Source of the DNA: Streptomyces lydicus
GTDB lineage: Bacteria > Actinomycetota > Actinomycetes > Streptomycetales > Streptomycetaceae
Assembly (NCBI RefSeq): GCF_000717345.1
Contig: NZ_JNZA01000033.1
Coordinates: 17,338-81,337 of the forward strand
DNA: 64,000 bases
Reading direction: 5' to 3'
The first letter of the stretch is position 1, and each line of letters starts with the position of its first letter. The notes below the pieces were generated by a model that worked only from the letters and a program-made list of their open reading frames with translations, had not been told where the DNA came from and did no database searches. A program made the position numbers and the translations under genes. This document shows, one piece after another, positions 1-8,490 of this stretch.

Positions 1-805
1 GCTCGTCGGCCCCTGGACCCACACCTCCGCGCTTCAGCAGGGGTGGCCCGAGGTGTTCACCGAGAGCCTCGCCTGGCTGCGCGCGCACCTCTGTGACGAC
101 CCCGCCGGGCTGCGGCCCACCCGCGTGCGGGTGCACGTGGGCGGCGAAGGTGTCTGGCGGGACCTCGACGACTGGCCGCCCACCGGGCCGGTGACGACGT
201 GGTTCCCCGCCGCCGACGGGACCCTCGGCCGGCAGGCGCCCGCGGATCCCGAGCCCCTGACGTCCTTCCGCTACGACCCCGCGGACCCCACCCCTTCCGT
301 GGGCGGGCCCCTGCTCTCCCGGGACGCCGGGCCGCGCGACAACCGCACCCTGGAAGCGCGCGAGGACGTCCGGACCTTCACCGGTGCGCCGCTGACCGAA
401 CCCGTCGAGATCCTCGGCCCGGTCTCCGCCCGCCTGCGGATCTCCACGGACACCGGATACGCGGACGTCTTCGCCCGCCTCTGCGACGTCGACGCCGAGG
501 GCCGTTCCACCAACATCTGCGACGGGCTGACCCGGCTGCGGACCACCGGGCAGGCCCCTTCCGACGTCACCGTCGCGATGAGCTCCACCGCCTACCGCTT
601 CGCCGCGGGGCACCGCATGCGCCTCCAGGTCAGCGGCGGCGCCCATCCGCGCTACGCCCGCCATTCCGGCACCGGGGAGCCGGCGGTCGATGCCACCGGC
701 CTCGTGCCGGTCCGCCTCACGCTGCACGGCGGCTCGACGCTGACGCTTCCGCACGGGGCGCAGGCGGTCCGGGGCGCCCCCGGTGCCGGGTGGCCGCCCG
801 CATGA
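1..805 (+). CDS. CocE/NonD-family hydrolase, C-terminal part (5' end outside window)
   Basis: The frame is open from base 2 and begins mid-protein with LVGPWTH, the conserved segment that follows the catalytic region of CocE / X-Pro dipeptidyl-peptidase-like hydrolases. The rest is the beta-sandwich C-terminal domain of that family, with the recognisable stretch PVEILGPVSARLRISTDT and a terminal LTLPHG-type strand. Members are serine esterases or peptidases of the alpha/beta-hydrolase clan. The catalytic Ser and Asp lie upstream and cannot be checked. A GTG at 53 is an internal codon, not the start. The stop TGA is at 803-805. The substrate is unknown. Confidence 0.85.
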   Translation, partial: LVGPWTHTSALQQGWPEVFTESLAWLRAHLCDDPAGLRPTRVRVHVGGEGVWRDLDDWPPTGPVTTWFPAADGTLGRQAPADPEPLTSFRYDPADPTPSVGGPLLSRDAGPRDNRTLEAREDVRTFTGAPLTEPVEILGPVSARLRISTDTGYADVFARLCDVDAEGRSTNICDGLTRLRTTGQAPSDVTVAMSSTAYRFAAGHRMRLQVSGGAHPRYARHSGTGEPAVDATGLVPVRLTLHGGSTLTLPHGAQAVRGAPGAGWPPA

Positions 806-899
806 GCTGAGGCACTTCGTCCCGTTATGGTCGAGAAGTGGGGGAGTGGTGGTTCTCCGCTTCCCGGCCCGGCGGATCGGACGAAGGGACGTGAGCGGT

Positions 900-1433
900 A
901 TGCAGGCGGCGTTTCTGGTGGCCCCCCAGGGCACCGAACAGGTCGAGCTGACCGAGCCGTGGCAGGCGGTGACCACGGCGAACGGCACCCCGAAGCTGAT
1001 CTCCACCGCCACGGGAAAGGTCCAGGCGTTCCACCACCTGGACAAGGCGGACACCTTCCCCGTCGATCTGACCGTGGACGAAGCCACCGAGGCGGACTTC
1101 GACGGGCTGGTGCTGCCCGGTGGGGTGGCCAACCCGGACGCGTTGCGCCTGGACAAGCGGGCCGTGGCCCTCGTCCGGTCGTTCTTCGACGCCGGGAAGC
1201 CGGTGGCGGCCATCTGCCACGCGCCCTGGACCCTGATCGAGGCCGAGGTGGTGCGCGGCCGCACGCTGACCTCCTGGCCGAGCCTGCGGACCGACCTGCG
1301 CAACGCCGGCGCCACCTGGGTCGACGAACAGGTGAAGATCTGCACGGCCGGCCCGAACACCCTGATCACCAGCCGCAAGCCGGCCGATCTGCCCGCCTTC
1401 TGCGAGGCATTCCTCGCGGAGTTCTCGCACTAG
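900..1433 (+). CDS. DJ-1/PfpI-family type 1 glutamine-amidotransferase-like protein
   Basis: A 177-aa protein of the PfpI/DJ-1 superfamily (stress chaperone, protease or glyoxalase-like). The nucleophile-elbow motif AICHAPW places Cys106 next to His107, and LPGG lies at about residues 72-75. This matches the general stress protein 18 / PfpI subgroup. ATG 900 was chosen: AAGGGA at 884-889 sits about 10 nt upstream and the protein then begins MQAAFLVAP, typical of the fold. GTG 891 is an alternative. It converges with treZ across a strong hairpin. The exact enzymatic activity cannot be told from sequence. Confidence 0.85.
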   Translation: MQAAFLVAPQGTEQVELTEPWQAVTTANGTPKLISTATGKVQAFHHLDKADTFPVDLTVDEATEADFDGLVLPGGVANPDALRLDKRAVALVRSFFDAGKPVAAICHAPWTLIEAEVVRGRTLTSWPSLRTDLRNAGATWVDEQVKICTAGPNTLITSRKPADLPAFCEAFLAEFSH

Positions 1434-1435
1434 GC

Positions 1436-1462
1436 GGCGGGCCCCGCCCTACGGGGCCCGCC
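1436..1462. terminator. Bidirectional terminator-like hairpin between PfpI-like gene and treZ
   Basis: Perfect 11-bp inverted repeat (GGCGGGCCCCG, 5-nt loop CCCTA, CGGGGCCCGCC) filling the whole gap between two convergent stop codons. There is no clear T-tract, which is usual for Streptomyces terminators. Confidence 0.7.
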
Positions 1463-3235
1463 CTACGGCCCCAGCACCACCACAGACTCCGGTGGCAGCC
1501 GCAGCACGCCGTCCGCGCCGGGGAGCCGGGCCTCCGGCCAGCCCGCCAGAACCTCCAGGCTCCGCCCGGTGAGGCCGACGGGAACGGAGGCCGTCGCCCC
1601 GCGCCCGAAGTTGACCGCCACCCGCACCGGACCCCGGCGCAGCAGCAGCCAGCGGGCGTCCTCGTCGAAGGTCACTTCCGTGTGGCGGGGATCCGGGTCG
1701 GTCAGCGCCGGCAGCTCGCGGCGGAGGGCCAGCAGCGTACGGTGCCAGGCGAGCAGCGAGTCGTGCGGTGCGAGGACCGGTTCGCTCCAGTCCAGGACGC
1801 AGCGGTCGCGGGTGGCCGGATCCTGCGGGTCGGGCCACTCACCGGCGTCGCCCGCCCAGTCGTGCGCGGCGAACTCACGCCGCCGGCCGGCGCGTACCGC
1901 CTCCGCCAGCTCCGGATCCGTGTGGTCGGTGAAGTACTGCCAGGGGGTGGTGGCCCCCCACTCCTCGCCCATGAACAGCATCGGGGTGAACGGCGAGCAC
2001 AGCACCAGCGCGGCCGCGCCGGCGAGCAGCCCGGCGGGCAGACTCGCCGCGAGCCGGTCGCCGAGCGCGCGGTTGCCGATCTGGTCGTGCGTCTGGGCGT
2101 AGGCCAGCAGCCGGTACGCGGGCGTGGTCCGCAGGTCGAGCGGCGCGCCGTGCGGCCCGCCGCGGAAGCTGGAGTACGTACCGTCGTGGAAGAAGCCGCC
2201 GGTCAGCGTCTTGGCCAGGGCGGCGAGCGGGGCCCGCGCGAAGTCGGCGTAGTAGCCCTGGGATTCACCGGTCAGCGCGGTGTGCAGGGCATGGTGGAAG
2301 TCGTCGTTCCACTGGGCGTGCAGCCCCTGGCCGCCGCTCTCCCGCGGCGCCGTGGTGCGCGGATCGTTCAGGTCGGACTCGCCGATCAGGAACAGCGGAC
2401 GCCCCAGCCGGGCGGCCAGCCCGTCCACCGCGGCGGAGAGCTTGGCGAGGAAGTGCGGGGTGCGGTCGTCGTGCAGCGCGTGGACCGCGTCCAGCCGCAG
2501 CCCGTCGAGCCGGTAGTCGCGCAGCCAGGACAGCGCGCTGCCGAGGAAGTAGCCACGCACCTCGTCCGAGCCGGGGGCGTCGAGGTTGACCGCCGCGCCC
2601 CACGGCGTGTGGTGGGTGTCGGTGAAGTACGGCCCGAATGCCGGGAGATGGTTGCCGGACGGGCCGAGGTGGTTGTGCACCACGTCGAGCACCACGCCCA
2701 GCCCGAGGCCGTGTGCCGCGTCCACGAACCGCTTGAGCCCCTCGGGCCCGCCGTACGGCTCGTGCACCGCCCAGGGCGCCACCCCGTCGTAGCCCCAGCC
2801 GTGCGTGCCGGGGAAGGGGCAGACGGGCATCAGCTCGACATGGGTGACGCCCAAATCGGCGAGGTGGCGCAGCCGGGCGGCCGCCGCGTCGAACGTGCCC
2901 TCCGGGGTGTACGTGCCGACGTGCAGCTCGTAGAGGACCGCGCCGGGCAGCGGGCGGCCGGACCACGGGTGCCGCCAGCCGAACCGGTCGTGGTCGACCA
3001 CCGCCGCGGGCCCGTCGGGGCCCTCCGGCAGCCGCGCCGCGCGCGGGTCAGGCAGCGGCGGACCCCCGTCGAGCCGGAAGACATAGCGGTCCCCGTCCGC
3101 GGCCGGCGCCTCGGCGCGCCACCAGCCGTCCCGGTCGCCGTCGCGCTCCATCGGGACCGGCGGCCGGCCGGCCCGGTCCCCGGCCCACTGGAGGGCGACC
3201 CGCCCGGCGCGCGGCGCCCACACCTCGAACAGCAC
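1463..3235 (-). CDS. treZ: Malto-oligosyltrehalose trehalohydrolase (TreZ), GH13
   Basis: A 590-aa cytoplasmic enzyme that releases trehalose from the maltooligosyl-trehalose made by TreY. An N-terminal CBM48-like beta-sandwich (about 1-95) begins FEVWAPRAGRV. It is followed by a GH13 barrel with DVVHNHLG, GLRLDAVHA (nucleophile Asp249), FLIGESD (acid/base Glu286) and QTHDQIGNR (Asp384), then a C-terminal beta domain. The GTG start at 3235 is preceded by AAGGAGG with 6-nt spacing. The frame stays open far upstream, but that is a high-GC artefact. TreY and GlgX follow on the same strand at 8.5-13.3 kb, so the TreXYZ route from glycogen is complete in this window. Confidence 0.95.
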   Translation of the reverse strand: MLFEVWAPRAGRVALQWAGDRAGRPPVPMERDGDRDGWWRAEAPAADGDRYVFRLDGGPPLPDPRAARLPEGPDGPAAVVDHDRFGWRHPWSGRPLPGAVLYELHVGTYTPEGTFDAAAARLRHLADLGVTHVELMPVCPFPGTHGWGYDGVAPWAVHEPYGGPEGLKRFVDAAHGLGLGVVLDVVHNHLGPSGNHLPAFGPYFTDTHHTPWGAAVNLDAPGSDEVRGYFLGSALSWLRDYRLDGLRLDAVHALHDDRTPHFLAKLSAAVDGLAARLGRPLFLIGESDLNDPRTTAPRESGGQGLHAQWNDDFHHALHTALTGESQGYYADFARAPLAALAKTLTGGFFHDGTYSSFRGGPHGAPLDLRTTPAYRLLAYAQTHDQIGNRALGDRLAASLPAGLLAGAAALVLCSPFTPMLFMGEEWGATTPWQYFTDHTDPELAEAVRAGRRREFAAHDWAGDAGEWPDPQDPATRDRCVLDWSEPVLAPHDSLLAWHRTLLALRRELPALTDPDPRHTEVTFDEDARWLLLRRGPVRVAVNFGRGATASVPVGLTGRSLEVLAGWPEARLPGADGVLRLPPESVVVLGP

Positions 3236-3430
3236 GACCGTCCTCCTTCGTCCGCTCCGGTACGACCCAAGCACGTCGGAGCGCCGCCGGACAGCCCGAC
3301 GTGGCGGTACGGGCCGACATCGCGCCAACGAGCCACCGCACCGGCCCGTTCCGGCGAGCCCGGCCGGCCCGCCGTCCCCACCGCCCTGCATCGCCTGGAC
3401 AGCGGCTCGCGCCGGCCGGACAATCACCGC

Positions 3431-3976
3431 ATGACTTCGCTCGAGTTCCCCGCGCGGCCGGCGCGTCCGTCCGATGCCGACCGGGAACGCGCCCTCGACC
3501 TGCTGCGCGACGGCGCGGCACAGGGACGGCTCTCCCAGGACACCTTCCTGCGGCGCATGGAACTCGTCCTCACCGCCCAGCAGCACTCCGAACTCGACCT
3601 GGCGACGGCCGACTTGGAGAGCCGCGGCAAGGTCCAGGGGCTGCTGCTGCGGATGGTCGGCCGGGCGTCGGCGTTCAACCTCCGGGTGCGCCGGGCCTGG
3701 CGCATGGAGCGGCTGCCCAAGCTCCTGCTGCCGGAGCCCGGGCCCCTCCCGCTGCTCATAGGGCGCGCCCCCGGCGTGGGCCTCCGGCTCAACCACGAGA
3801 CGGTCTCCCGCGCCCACGCCGAACTCCGCAGCGACGGCAAGGGCTGGATGCTGCGCGACCTCGGCTCCACCAACGGCACCTGCGTCAACGGCCGCCGGGT
3901 GGTCGGCGAGGTCCCCGTCGGCCCCGGCGACCACATCACCTTCGGCCGGGTGGACTACGTCCTGACGGAGCGCTGA
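3431..3976 (+). CDS. DUF1707 plus FHA domain protein
   Basis: A 181-aa protein. Residues 8-60 match DUF1707 (RPSDADRERALDLLRDGAAQ and an RLSQDTFLRRM helix), a short actinobacterial domain of unknown function often found in membrane or regulatory proteins. Residues about 105-180 are a forkhead-associated domain: LIGRAPG, then HETVSRAHAEL and LGSTNGTCVNG, the phosphothreonine-binding core (Arg, Ser, Asn present). It therefore probably binds a Ser/Thr-kinase-phosphorylated partner. There is no membrane segment. The end overlaps the convergent ribosomal-protection gene by 22 bp. The partner is unknown. Confidence 0.9.
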   Translation: MTSLEFPARPARPSDADRERALDLLRDGAAQGRLSQDTFLRRMELVLTAQQHSELDLATADLESRGKVQGLLLRMVGRASAFNLRVRRAWRMERLPKLLLPEPGPLPLLIGRAPGVGLRLNHETVSRAHAELRSDGKGWMLRDLGSTNGTCVNGRRVVGEVPVGPGDHITFGRVDYVLTER

Positions 3977-5931
3977 GGCGCCTCCTCGTGCCCGGCCGGC
4001 ACCGGCCGGTCGCCCGACGGATACGACATCCACACCCCTTCCCCGTGCGTCAGGCCCGGCAACGCCGCCTCGGCCGGGCCCGCCTGACGCGCCGGAATCA
4101 CCCCGCTCACCAGCCAGGACCGCAGGCCGCCGGAGGTGTCGGACAGCTCCGCGCCCAGCGCGCCCAGCCGGGCGGTCACCGCCGCCAGCGCGCTGACCGG
4201 GATCTCCGCCTCGAAGGCGTGGCAGGGCTCGTAGACCTGGGTGCCGGCCCGTTCCAGGGCCTGCAGCAGCACCACGGGCGTGATCGCGCGGAAGTGCCCG
4301 GCGGTGCTGAGCGGCCCGACGAAGCCGGAACGCGTCAGCACCACCCGGCAGTCGGTCACCGCCCGGCCGCGCGGGCCCCGTCGCAGGGTGGCCTGCACGG
4401 ACTCCTCGATGGCCTGGTGGAAGCCGTGCGGCAGGGCGCCCAGTTCGGTCTCGTAGGTGAAGACCGGGCCGGAGCCGTGGGCGCCCGGCTCGACCCGCAA
4501 CCCGACCGTGGCCCACTCCCCGACGTGCCGGCGCCCCTCGATCTCGTGGCATGCCTCGCCGGTGCCGCGCGGCCGCTCGACGCACAGCACCCGGCTCGGC
4601 GCGAACCCGGCCGCGATGCCGTAGTCGTCGTGCAGGGTGGCCGCGATGATCTCCTTCTGCACCTCGCCGTGCAGCAGCACCGACGTCGCGCCGTCGGGCG
4701 CCGGGCGGACCTGGAGCAGCGGGTCCTGGTCGGCGAGGGCCAGCAGCGCGGCGCGCAGCGCGGCGGACCGCGCCGGGTCGTCGGCCCGGACGACGGTCTC
4801 CAGCGTGGGGGAGGCGAACAGCTCGGCGGCGCCGGTGTCGTCGCCCGGCGGGCCGAGGCGGTCCCCGGTACGGATGCCGGGCAGCCCGCGGAGCACCGCG
4901 ATGTTGCCGGGCGTGAGGGGCCCGTCCTCGCCGGGTGCCCGGCCGACGACGTCGAGTGCGGTGATCCGGCCGGTCAGCGGCCCGCGCGCGTCGGCCGGGG
5001 CGCCGGGGCGGTGCCACTCGATCTGCTGGCGGGGCCGCAACTCGCCGCCGAAGAGCCGGAGAAAGGCCCTGCGCTCGCCCTTCGGTGGCTGGTGCACGGC
5101 GAAGACCGTGCCGCGCGGCGGACCGCCCGGGGCGGCCGGGGCCGGCGGGATCAGCCGCACCATCCCCTCGATGAGTGGGCCGACGCCCTGGCCGGCGAGC
5201 GCCGAACCGAAGTACAGCGGGTGCAGCGAACCGTCGGCCGTCCGGGCGGCCAGCGCCGCGGCCAGCCGCTCCGCGGTCAGCGGCGCGCCGCCTTCCGGCT
5301 CCCGCCCCGGCCCCTCGGGCGGCCCGTCCACCAGCAGGGCGAGTACGGACTCGTCGACCTCGGCCACCGCTTCGGCGATCCGCTCGCGGACCCGCGGCTC
5401 CGTCAGGTCGTACGGCACCGAGCGGGCCTGCGGGGTGCCGAGGCCGGTCACCGACGTCATCGGGACGGCGGTGGGCGCCAGCAGGCGGTGGATGTCGCGG
5501 ACCAGCTCCTCGCCCCGGGCGCCGGCCCGGTCGATCTTGTTGACGAAGAGCAGGGTGGGCAGCCGCAGTCGCCGCAGGGTCTTCATCAGCACCCTGGTCC
5601 TGGCCTGGACGCCCTCCACCGCGGACAGCAGCAGCACGGCGCCGTCGAGCACCCCCAGGGCGCGTTCGACCTCGGCGATGAAGTCGGAGTGGCCGGGGGT
5701 GTCGAGGAGATTTACCTGGACGTCGCCGACGGTGAAGGAGGCGACGGCCGAGCGGATGGTGATGCCGCGCTGCCGCTCCAGCGCGCCGGTGTCGGTGCAG
5801 GTGTCACCGGAGTCGACGCTGCCGAGCCGGCCGATGGTGCCGGTGTCGAACAGCAGCCGCTCGGTGAGGCTGGTCTTACCCGCGTCGACGTGGGCGAGAA
5901 TCCCGATATTGAGGGTGTGACGGATGCGCAT
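3955..5931 (-). CDS. Tetracycline-resistance-type ribosomal protection protein (TetM/OtrA family GTPase)
   Basis: A 658-aa translational GTPase related to EF-G. G1 is AHVDAGKT (13-20), followed by ERQRGITIRSA (switch I), DTPGHSDF (G3) and FVNKIDRAG (G4). EF-G-like domains II-V follow. The C-terminal half has TDCRVVLTRSGF and LTHGEGVW, typical of TetM/TetO/OtrA. Such proteins remove tetracyclines from the ribosome, and many streptomycetes carry a chromosomal copy. Whether this one confers resistance is not shown by sequence. The start ATG 5931 gives MRIRHTLNIGIL. No good ribosome-binding site is adjacent, and an overlapping upstream ORF (5876-5998) has a better one. Confidence 0.9.
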   Translation of the reverse strand: MRIRHTLNIGILAHVDAGKTSLTERLLFDTGTIGRLGSVDSGDTCTDTGALERQRGITIRSAVASFTVGDVQVNLLDTPGHSDFIAEVERALGVLDGAVLLLSAVEGVQARTRVLMKTLRRLRLPTLLFVNKIDRAGARGEELVRDIHRLLAPTAVPMTSVTGLGTPQARSVPYDLTEPRVRERIAEAVAEVDESVLALLVDGPPEGPGREPEGGAPLTAERLAAALAARTADGSLHPLYFGSALAGQGVGPLIEGMVRLIPPAPAAPGGPPRGTVFAVHQPPKGERRAFLRLFGGELRPRQQIEWHRPGAPADARGPLTGRITALDVVGRAPGEDGPLTPGNIAVLRGLPGIRTGDRLGPPGDDTGAAELFASPTLETVVRADDPARSAALRAALLALADQDPLLQVRPAPDGATSVLLHGEVQKEIIAATLHDDYGIAAGFAPSRVLCVERPRGTGEACHEIEGRRHVGEWATVGLRVEPGAHGSGPVFTYETELGALPHGFHQAIEESVQATLRRGPRGRAVTDCRVVLTRSGFVGPLSTAGHFRAITPVVLLQALERAGTQVYEPCHAFEAEIPVSALAAVTARLGALGAELSDTSGGLRSWLVSGVIPARQAGPAEAALPGLTHGEGVWMSYPSGDRPVPAGHEEAPQRSVRT

Positions 5932-5998
5932 GGGTGAGTGAGTCCTCGAGAACTGACGTCCGGTAGGGGCGCTGGGTCGTTCCGAGGAATCCGCGCAT
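5876..5998 (-). CDS. Possible 40-codon upstream ORF overlapping the ribosomal-protection gene
   Basis: ATG at 5998 with AGGAG six nucleotides upstream begins MRGFLGTTQRPYR and runs 40 codons in another frame. It ends at a TAA inside the first 20 codons of the GTPase gene. Ribosome occupancy here would compete with, or couple to, initiation at 5931. Regulatory short ORFs are known upstream of tetM-type genes, but no relationship of this peptide to those can be shown. It may be chance. Confidence 0.3.
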   Translation of the reverse strand: MRGFLGTTQRPYRTSVLEDSLTHAHPSHPQYRDSRPRRRG

Positions 5999-6085
5999 TC
6001 CGTGCTCCTGAGCAGTGGGTCGTGGGTACGGCGCCATGGTCGCAGACCCGCGCGGTACCGCAACCGAATTACCCGGGCAGCGGTG

Positions 6086-7504
6086 TCAGTGCTGGTGCAG
6101 CCCCCGGCCCGCCAGGGTCAGAAAGGTCTCGCCCACCGCTTCCGAGAGGGTCGGGTGGGGGTGGATGTGCTGCGCGACGTCGAGGGGTTCGGCGTCCCAG
6201 GCCACCATCAGCTGGCTCTCGGCGATCAGCTCCGAGACGTGCGGGCCCACGAGGTGGACACCCAGGACGGCCCCGGTGGCCTCGCCACCCGCGCCGTCCG
6301 CCGCCACCACCGCCTTCACCAGGCCGCCCTGCCCGTGGACCATCCCCTTCGCGACGGCCGTCAGCGGCAGCGAGTTGACCCTGACGTCCAGGCCGCGGGC
6401 CCGCGCCTCGGCCTCCGTCAGCCCGACGGCGGCGGTCTGCGGCGCGGAGTACGTCACCCTGGGCACGGTCGCGTAGTCCACCGGGCGGGACGGGATCCCG
6501 GCGAGCGTCTCGGCGACCAACAGGCCCTCCGCGAAGGACGCGTGGGCCAGCCCGAGCGAGGGCGGCGGCAGCAGGTCACCGACCACATGGATGCCGGGAA
6601 CGGCGGTCTCCAGCCGGGACCAGTCGGCGGGCGGCAGGAAACCGCGCGGGTCGGTGGCCAGCCCGGCGGCCGCCAGGTCCAGCCCGTCGGTCACCGGGAC
6701 CCGGCCCACCGCGACCAGCAGCCGCTCGGCCCCGATCACCGTCTCCGCGCCGGCGGCGGTGCGGACCGTGGCCCGCACCCCGTCGTCCAGCACCTCGGCG
6801 CCGGTGAGCGTCGCGCCCGTACGAACCGTGATGCCGCGCTTCTTCAGCCCGCGCGCCAGGTGGCGGCTGACGTCCGCGTCCTCCAGCGGGAGCAGCCGGT
6901 CCGCGGCCTCGACGAGGGTCACCTCGGCGCCCATGGAGCGGTGGAAGGACGCGTACTCGACGCCGATCGCCCCGCCGCCCAACACCAGGACCGACCGCGG
7001 GAGTTCGGCGGCGAAGAGCGCGTCGTCACTGGTGACCACCGGGCCCCCGGCGGTGAGCCCCGGCAGCATCCGCGGCCGCGAGCCGGTGGCCAGCACGATG
7101 CCGCGCCGGGCGGTGAAGGGACCGGCGCCCTCGATGACGACCGTACGGGGGCCGGTCAGCCGGGCCGTACCGTGCACGACCCGCACACCAGCCGCGGCCA
7201 GCCGGCCGGTCACGCCCTGGTGGTTGCGGGCGACGATGGCGTCCCGGGTGGCCACCAGGGCGGACCAGTCGACGGAGTCCAGCGTGGCCTTCACCCCCCA
7301 CCGCTCACGGGCCTCGGCGATGCCGTCCACCAGCTCGGCCGCGTGCAGCATGGCCTTGCTGGGGATGCAGCCGCGGTGCAGACAGGTGCCGCCGACCAGA
7401 GCGCGTTCGGCCAGGACCACGCGCAGGCCAAGGGAGGCGGCACGCAGCGCCGTGCCGTAGCCACCGGTGCCGCCGCCGATGATGATCACGTCTGTTTCGT
7501 TCAT
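6086..7504 (-). CDS. lpdA: Dihydrolipoyl dehydrogenase (E3)
   Basis: A 472-aa FAD flavoprotein disulfide reductase that reoxidises dihydrolipoamide of 2-oxoacid dehydrogenase or glycine-cleavage complexes. It has an N-terminal FAD-binding GGGTGGYG, redox-active GGTCLHRGCIPSK (Cys41/Cys46), a second dinucleotide fold VLGGGAIGVEYA, and HPHPTLSEAVGE near the C-terminus with the catalytic His-Glu pair. The length is normal. It is divergent from a LysR regulator 98 bp away, which may control it. Streptomyces have several lpd paralogues and the cognate complex is not adjacent. Confidence 0.93.
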   Translation of the reverse strand: MNETDVIIIGGGTGGYGTALRAASLGLRVVLAERALVGGTCLHRGCIPSKAMLHAAELVDGIAEARERWGVKATLDSVDWSALVATRDAIVARNHQGVTGRLAAAGVRVVHGTARLTGPRTVVIEGAGPFTARRGIVLATGSRPRMLPGLTAGGPVVTSDDALFAAELPRSVLVLGGGAIGVEYASFHRSMGAEVTLVEAADRLLPLEDADVSRHLARGLKKRGITVRTGATLTGAEVLDDGVRATVRTAAGAETVIGAERLLVAVGRVPVTDGLDLAAAGLATDPRGFLPPADWSRLETAVPGIHVVGDLLPPPSLGLAHASFAEGLLVAETLAGIPSRPVDYATVPRVTYSAPQTAAVGLTEAEARARGLDVRVNSLPLTAVAKGMVHGQGGLVKAVVAADGAGGEATGAVLGVHLVGPHVSELIAESQLMVAWDAEPLDVAQHIHPHPTLSEAVGETFLTLAGRGLHQH

Positions 7505-7602
7505 GCGCCCAAGCCTCGTCCCACCTGCGGTGATGAGTCCAAGGCAAGTTTTCTCTCCCTCCCATGAGTAGGGTGCATGGCGCAGACGAACAGGGGGCGG
7601 GG

Positions 7603-8484
7603 ATGAGTCTTCGGCAGATGGAGTACCTGGTCGCGGTCGTCGAGGAGGAGTCCTTCACCCGCGCCGCCGAGGCCCTGCACGTCACCCAGTCCGCGCTCTC
7701 CCACCAGATCAAGGCGCTGGAACGGGAGGTCGGCGGGCCGCTGCTGGAGCGGATGACCCGCGGGGTGCGCCTGACCCCGATGGGCCGGGCCTACTTCCCG
7801 CACGCCGAACTCGCCGTCCGCAGCGCCCGGCAGGCCCGGCGCGCCGCGCTGGCCGCGGGCGGCGCGCAGAGCGGTGAACTGCACCTCGCCACCGTGCACG
7901 CCCACGCGATCGGGGTGCTGCCGCAGGTCTGCGCGCGCTGGGTCCGCGAGCACCCCGGCGTACGGCTGGTGCTCCACGAGTACGCCACCACCGAGGAGCT
8001 CCACGAGCACATGACGCGCGGCGTCGCGGACCTGGCGCTCGGCCCGCGCCCCGAGGGCTGGCAGGGCCCGGTCACCGTCGTCGGCCGGGAACGGATCGTG
8101 CTGGTAGTGCCGCACGGCGATCCGCTCGCGGGGCGGGAGTCGGTGCGGCTGGCGGAGCTGGCGGACCGCTCGTGGGTGCGCTGCAGCCTGGAGCCGGTGG
8201 TCGAGGGGCGACGCTGGCTGGACCGGGAGTGCGAGCGGGTGGGCTTCACCCCGCGGACCGCCGTCCGCACCCAGCACAGCTCCACCGCCGTCCGGATGGC
8301 GTCCGCGGGCGTCGGTGTCCTGCTCACCGCGGCCCACGAACTCACCGGTCTGGACTGTGCGGCCGTGCCCACCGACCCGCCGTGGCGCCGCGACATCACG
8401 GTCTTCTCCCGCCTTGAACTGACCGGCGCGGCCGCGGAGTTCACCGAGCTGCTGCGGGGCGGTGCGGGCCCGGACGCCGGCTGA
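7603..8484 (+). CDS. LysR-family transcriptional regulator
   Basis: A 293-aa LTTR. The N-terminal winged helix-turn-helix is MSLRQMEYLVAVVEEESFTR followed by AAEALHVTQSALSHQIKALE (about 1-60). A periplasmic-binding-like effector domain follows (about 90-290). ATG 7603 is preferred over upstream ATG 7564 because it gives the canonical family N-terminus and sits behind a G-rich ribosome-binding region. A candidate -10 TAGGGT lies at 7570-7575. It is divergent from lpdA, the classic arrangement for LTTR control of the neighbour, and runs up to the treY stop with a 6-bp gap. The effector is unknown. Confidence 0.9.
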   Translation: MSLRQMEYLVAVVEEESFTRAAEALHVTQSALSHQIKALEREVGGPLLERMTRGVRLTPMGRAYFPHAELAVRSARQARRAALAAGGAQSGELHLATVHAHAIGVLPQVCARWVREHPGVRLVLHEYATTEELHEHMTRGVADLALGPRPEGWQGPVTVVGRERIVLVVPHGDPLAGRESVRLAELADRSWVRCSLEPVVEGRRWLDRECERVGFTPRTAVRTQHSSTAVRMASAGVGVLLTAAHELTGLDCAAVPTDPPWRRDITVFSRLELTGAAAEFTELLRGGAGPDAG

Positions 8485-8490
8485 CCGGCC

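Noticed and set aside
827-3976. 1049-codon plus-strand open frame
   Set aside because: Only its last 181 codons (DUF1707-FHA) resemble a protein; the remainder is the antisense of treZ.
1463-5017. Very long open frame on the minus strand (about 1180 codons)
   Set aside because: Only the treZ part (to 3235) has family signatures; the upstream part is Arg/Pro/Ala-rich shadow coding opposite and beside other genes, a common effect of high GC.
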